DNA of 9,662 nucleotides from an uncultured Collinsella sp. (GTDB lineage: Bacteria; Actinomycetota; Coriobacteriia; Coriobacteriales; Coriobacteriaceae), in contig CALGZY010000253.1 in NCBI GenBank assembly GCA_937934355.1, positions 1 through 9,662 on the forward strand, given 5' to 3'. The translations under genes and the position numbers were made by a program. Shown here piece after piece: positions 8,212 through 9,662 of this stretch (position 1 is the stretch's first letter; every line of letters begins with the position of its first letter). Under the pieces are notes generated by a model, which was given only the letters and a program-made list of their open reading frames with translations, had not been told where the DNA came from and searched no databases.

Positions 8212-8380
8212 GGAGCTAATTCACCTTTATCCAAATCAAGCTGCAAGGGCCCTAGAAGAATCGTTCCCAGTCGTCTGGATGACAAGTATGGGCACCAAGC
8301 ACTGTTCACAACTGTTGAAAGTAATATAAGTAGGAACATTCACATCGAGATGATTTATACGCTAAAGCGAAACGCATAGC
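8212..8380 (-). other. 169-base gap inside the cluster, with one doubtful 48-codon ORF
   Basis: This is the only sizeable gap in an otherwise tightly packed cluster. The minus strand has a 48-codon open frame from the ATG at 8339 to the TAA at 8193, beginning MFLLILLSTVVNSAW. It has no ribosome-binding site, an odd composition and overlap with the proposed DUF2142 start, so I do not call it a gene. TTGTCA followed 17 bases later by GATTCT is at best a weak internal promoter. CTAGGGCCCTTG contains an 8-base palindrome (AGGGCCCT). No terminator-like stem with a T tract is seen, so read-through from the DUF2304 gene is possible. Confidence 0.35.
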
Positions 8381-8725
8381 CTACTTTTCCTTCTCCCTAC
8401 TTAACGCAACAGCCTGAACAAGTGAGTTTAAACGCTCTTCCTGTCGAGAGAGACGAAGAGAATTACAGAAATCACGGACCACAAGAACGGCAATAACGTA
8501 AAGGAACACGAAGTTAGAAGCCGACATGAAACCAAATAGACTTGAAAGCCACATTGCAACTTGTGGAAAAACGCCCAAAATTACAAAACTGACGCTGAAT
8601 AGCAGCCAAAACAGAGAATCCAAAACTTGCATTTGGGATTTTTTTAATTTGCGCAATACGAACACGAATACCAAAACAGCGCAAACAAGAAGCAAAATAC
8701 GAAGAGAGACCGGCAAATGGATCAC
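8381..8725 (-). CDS. DUF2304 small membrane protein, probable partner of the adjacent GT2
   Basis: This 114-residue protein is of DUF2304 type. It has three hydrophobic helices (about residues 6-24, 33-56 and 66-84) joined by short loops, with the LDSLFWLLFSVSFVILGVFP segment typical of the family, and a charged cytoplasmic-type C-terminal helix rich in Arg, Glu and Lys (SRQEERLN...REKEK). The length is normal. Its ATG overlaps the stop of the GT2 upstream by four bases (8722-8725), a strong sign of coupled translation and joint function. DUF2304 genes commonly sit next to polyprenyl-phosphate GT2 genes. In group A Streptococcus the small membrane protein GacJ binds and stimulates the GT2 enzyme GacI, and the arrangement here is similar. 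The inferred role is to anchor or activate the GT2, which itself lacks membrane helices. Confidence 0.82.
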   Translation of the reverse strand: MIHLPVSLRILLLVCAVLVFVFVLRKLKKSQMQVLDSLFWLLFSVSFVILGVFPQVAMWLSSLFGFMSASNFVFLYVIAVLVVRDFCNSLRLSRQEERLNSLVQAVALSREKEK

Positions 8726-9414
8726 CTAAACCACTGAACGACAAGGAGCGTAACGAAAACACGAACCATATACTGCATAGACCTAACAGGGTTAAGATAG
8801 CTCTCGCCACCTTGACGCTCGCGCATCTTAACCTGTACCTCCGAAATGGAATACCCTTGCTTCAAAAAGAGAGCGAGAGATTCTGGTTCCGGATTTAAGG
8901 TATTGTCGTAATAGTATTTCTTAAGAATATCCCGCCCAAATAGCCTAAATCCAGACGTGGGGTCACTGATCCTCTTGCCTGTCAGAATCTTTATTAGCAC
9001 CGTAATCATACGCGAGCCGATCATGCGAAGCGTCTTGTCTTTGCGCACGCTTACAAACCGAGAGCCAATGACGATATCCGATCCATCGGATTGGGCCTCT
9101 TCAACAAGGTCTTTTATATATTCTGGACGATGCTGGCCATCAGCATCAAACTGAACCATATAGTCATATCCATGATCAACCGCATAACGCGCAGCCGTCT
9201 GAAACCCAACGGTCAAACCACAGTTAATGGGCATATCAATGATGTCACAACCAAGATCCTTGCAGATAGCTAGCGTTCGATCTCGAGACCCATCATTGAT
9301 AACAACAAAATCAAACTCAGGTGCAATTTGCCTGAGCTCGCATATCGTCTTTTCTATGCATTCCTCCTCATTATAAGCAGGAATAGCGATAAGAGTTTTG
9401 GGTGTCATATACAC
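8722..9414 (-). CDS. Dpm1-like GT2 glycosyltransferase, probable polyprenyl-phosphate sugar synthase
   Basis: This is a single GT-A domain of 230 residues, or 228 from the internal ATG. The motifs are near-canonical for the polyprenyl-phosphate mannose/glucose synthase group: LIAIPAYNEEE at the N-terminus, VVINDGSRDRT (nucleotide binding), CGLTVGFQTAARYA, the metal-binding QFDADGQHRPE, GSRFV, the SDPTSGFRLFGRDIL acceptor-side motif and MRERQGGESYLNPVRS near the end. Such enzymes transfer a sugar from a nucleotide donor to undecaprenyl phosphate at the inner membrane face. No transmembrane helix pair follows the domain; the overlapping DUF2304 gene supplies a membrane partner instead. Two starts are possible. 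The GTG at 9414 has a weak GAG ten bases upstream. The ATG at 9408 gives the length usual for the family but has no clear ribosome-binding site. It is the first intact gene after the promoter at 9442-9470. Confidence 0.88.
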   Translation of the reverse strand: MYMTPKTLIAIPAYNEEECIEKTICELRQIAPEFDFVVINDGSRDRTLAICKDLGCDIIDMPINCGLTVGFQTAARYAVDHGYDYMVQFDADGQHRPEYIKDLVEEAQSDGSDIVIGSRFVSVRKDKTLRMIGSRMITVLIKILTGKRISDPTSGFRLFGRDILKKYYYDNTLNPEPESLALFLKQGYSISEVQVKMRERQGGESYLNPVRSMQYMVRVFVTLLVVQWFR

Positions 9415-9441
9415 ATAAACCGATCTCTAGTTTTTCTCATT

Positions 9442-9470
9442 ATTATAGCGAGAGATATACAAATGGTTAA
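9442..9470 (-). promoter_or_regulatory. Sigma-70-type promoter driving the minus-strand cluster
   Basis: On the minus strand TTAACC (9470-9465, four of six matches to TTGACA) is followed after exactly 17 bases by a perfect TATAAT (9447-9442). Transcription would begin near 9435, leaving a leader of roughly 20-27 bases before the GT2 start. The position directly upstream of the first cluster gene supports it. Confidence 0.6.
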
Positions 9471-9622
9471 ATAGACACAACGAATGGTGCACCCTTGATT
9501 ATCAACTTAATCCGAACACTTCCCACATTCATCCGCACATGTACGGATGAATGTGGGAACCCGTTACCCTGAGAGCCGAACCGGTTGGCCCCAGGAACTC
9601 GAAGGACGGTGTTAGCGTCGGA
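9471..9622. other. Intergenic region upstream of the cluster promoter
   Basis: These roughly 150 bases hold no convincing gene on either strand. They contain the perfect inverted repeat at 9520-9559 and an 8-base palindrome AACCGGTT at 9579-9586. Short plus-strand frames starting at the ATGs within the right hairpin arm are only 20-26 codons long, have no ribosome-binding site and look accidental. Confidence 0.45.
9520..9559. repeat. Perfect inverted repeat, 16-base arms with 8-base spacer
   Basis: The left arm TTCCCACATTCATCCG (9520-9535) is the exact reverse complement of the right arm CGGATGAATGTGGGAA (9544-9559). The spacer CACATGTA itself contains the palindrome ACATGT. No run of T follows on either strand, so it is not a standard intrinsic terminator. 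It could be a U-tract-less terminator for a gene to the right, an mRNA-stabilising hairpin, an operator, a recombination site or one copy of a dispersed repeat. Confidence 0.85.
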
Positions 9623-9661
9623 TTATTTTAGCCAAATATAGTCGGCCGAGATTGACCAATC
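9623..9661 (-). CDS. Possible C-terminal tail of an upstream gene, perhaps a sugar-phosphate transferase (partial)
   Basis: Reading the minus strand in from the right edge, one frame gives twelve residues, DWSISADYIWLK, then TAA. The W-S-hydrophobic-x-x-D spacing recalls the C-terminal segment of bacterial polyprenyl-phosphate sugar-1-phosphate transferases (typically WSLWLDLKIL...), which often start such loci. Another frame (GLVNLGRLYLAKIIRR, stop at 9614-9612) is also open to the edge, so the choice is tentative. If real, the hairpin at 9520-9559 would lie about 63 bases after its stop. Confidence 0.22.
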   Translation of the reverse strand, partial: DWSISADYIWLK

Positions 9662-9662
9662 C

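Noticed and set aside
8193..8339. 48-codon minus-strand frame as a real gene
   Set aside because: No Shine-Dalgarno sequence, unusual residues after the hydrophobic start, and overlap with the SD-supported GTG of DUF2142. Kept only as an observation.
8107..8379. 90-codon plus-strand open frame spanning the gap and the DUF2142 start
   Set aside because: There is no plausible ribosome-binding site, the composition is not protein-like, and it overlaps the start of the minus-strand DUF2142 gene.
9520..9559. Inverted repeat as a standard Rho-independent terminator
   Set aside because: Neither strand has a T tract after the stem.
9520..9559. Inverted repeat as proof of an invertible promoter
   Set aside because: The arms are only eight bases apart and no second pair flanks the promoter at 9442-9470 within the window, so inversion would not change transcription.
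9560..9662. tRNA or small RNA gene at the right edge
   Set aside because: No cloverleaf, no conserved T-loop sequence and no CCA end; only the short AACCGGTT palindrome stands out.

Overview
The window is a stretch of a cell-surface polysaccharide locus. Almost every gene can be placed in glycan assembly or decoration. At the left edge are the first codons of rmlA, the enzyme that starts dTDP-L-rhamnose synthesis. This points to a rhamnose-containing polymer and agrees with a WsaF-like, rhamnosyltransferase-type glycosyltransferase inside the window. The gene set (double-domain GT2, WsaF-like GT4, DUF2142, GT2 plus DUF2304, pyruvyltransferase, acyltransferase 3) and the AG-rich ribosome-binding sites suggest a Gram-positive host, perhaps an actinomycete of the Coriobacteriia or Bifidobacterium type. 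That host guess is an inference, not read from a marker gene.

Layout, left to right. (1) 1-29: 5' tip of rmlA, minus strand. (2) 30-134: AT-rich divergent intergenic region. (3) 135-1163: an acyltransferase-3 membrane protein, the only clear plus-strand gene, meeting the next gene tail to tail. (4) 1189-9414: a minus-strand cluster transcribed right to left. In transcription order it is a Dpm1-like GT2, a DUF2304 small membrane protein (4-bp overlap), a 169-bp gap, a large DUF2142 polytopic membrane protein, a 793-residue tandem GT2 (1-bp gap), a 521-residue WsaF-like GT4 (9-bp gap) and a polysaccharide pyruvyltransferase (1-bp TAATG overlap). (5) 9415-9662: a good sigma-70-type promoter facing the cluster, a perfect 16-bp-arm hairpin, and possibly the last codons of an upstream minus-strand gene.

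How the genes may work together (inference). The tandem GT2 and the WsaF-like enzyme would extend a rhamnose-containing chain on a lipid carrier at the inner face of the membrane. The Dpm1-like GT2 with its DUF2304 partner would make a polyprenyl-phosphate sugar. The DUF2142 protein could use that donor outside the membrane to add side groups. The pyruvyltransferase and the acyltransferase would decorate the polymer with pyruvate ketal and acyl (probably acetyl) groups. No flippase, polymerase, ABC exporter or confident initiating sugar-phosphate transferase is complete within the window, so initiation and export must be encoded outside it.

I saw no tRNA, rRNA, CRISPR array, transposase or insertion-sequence end.
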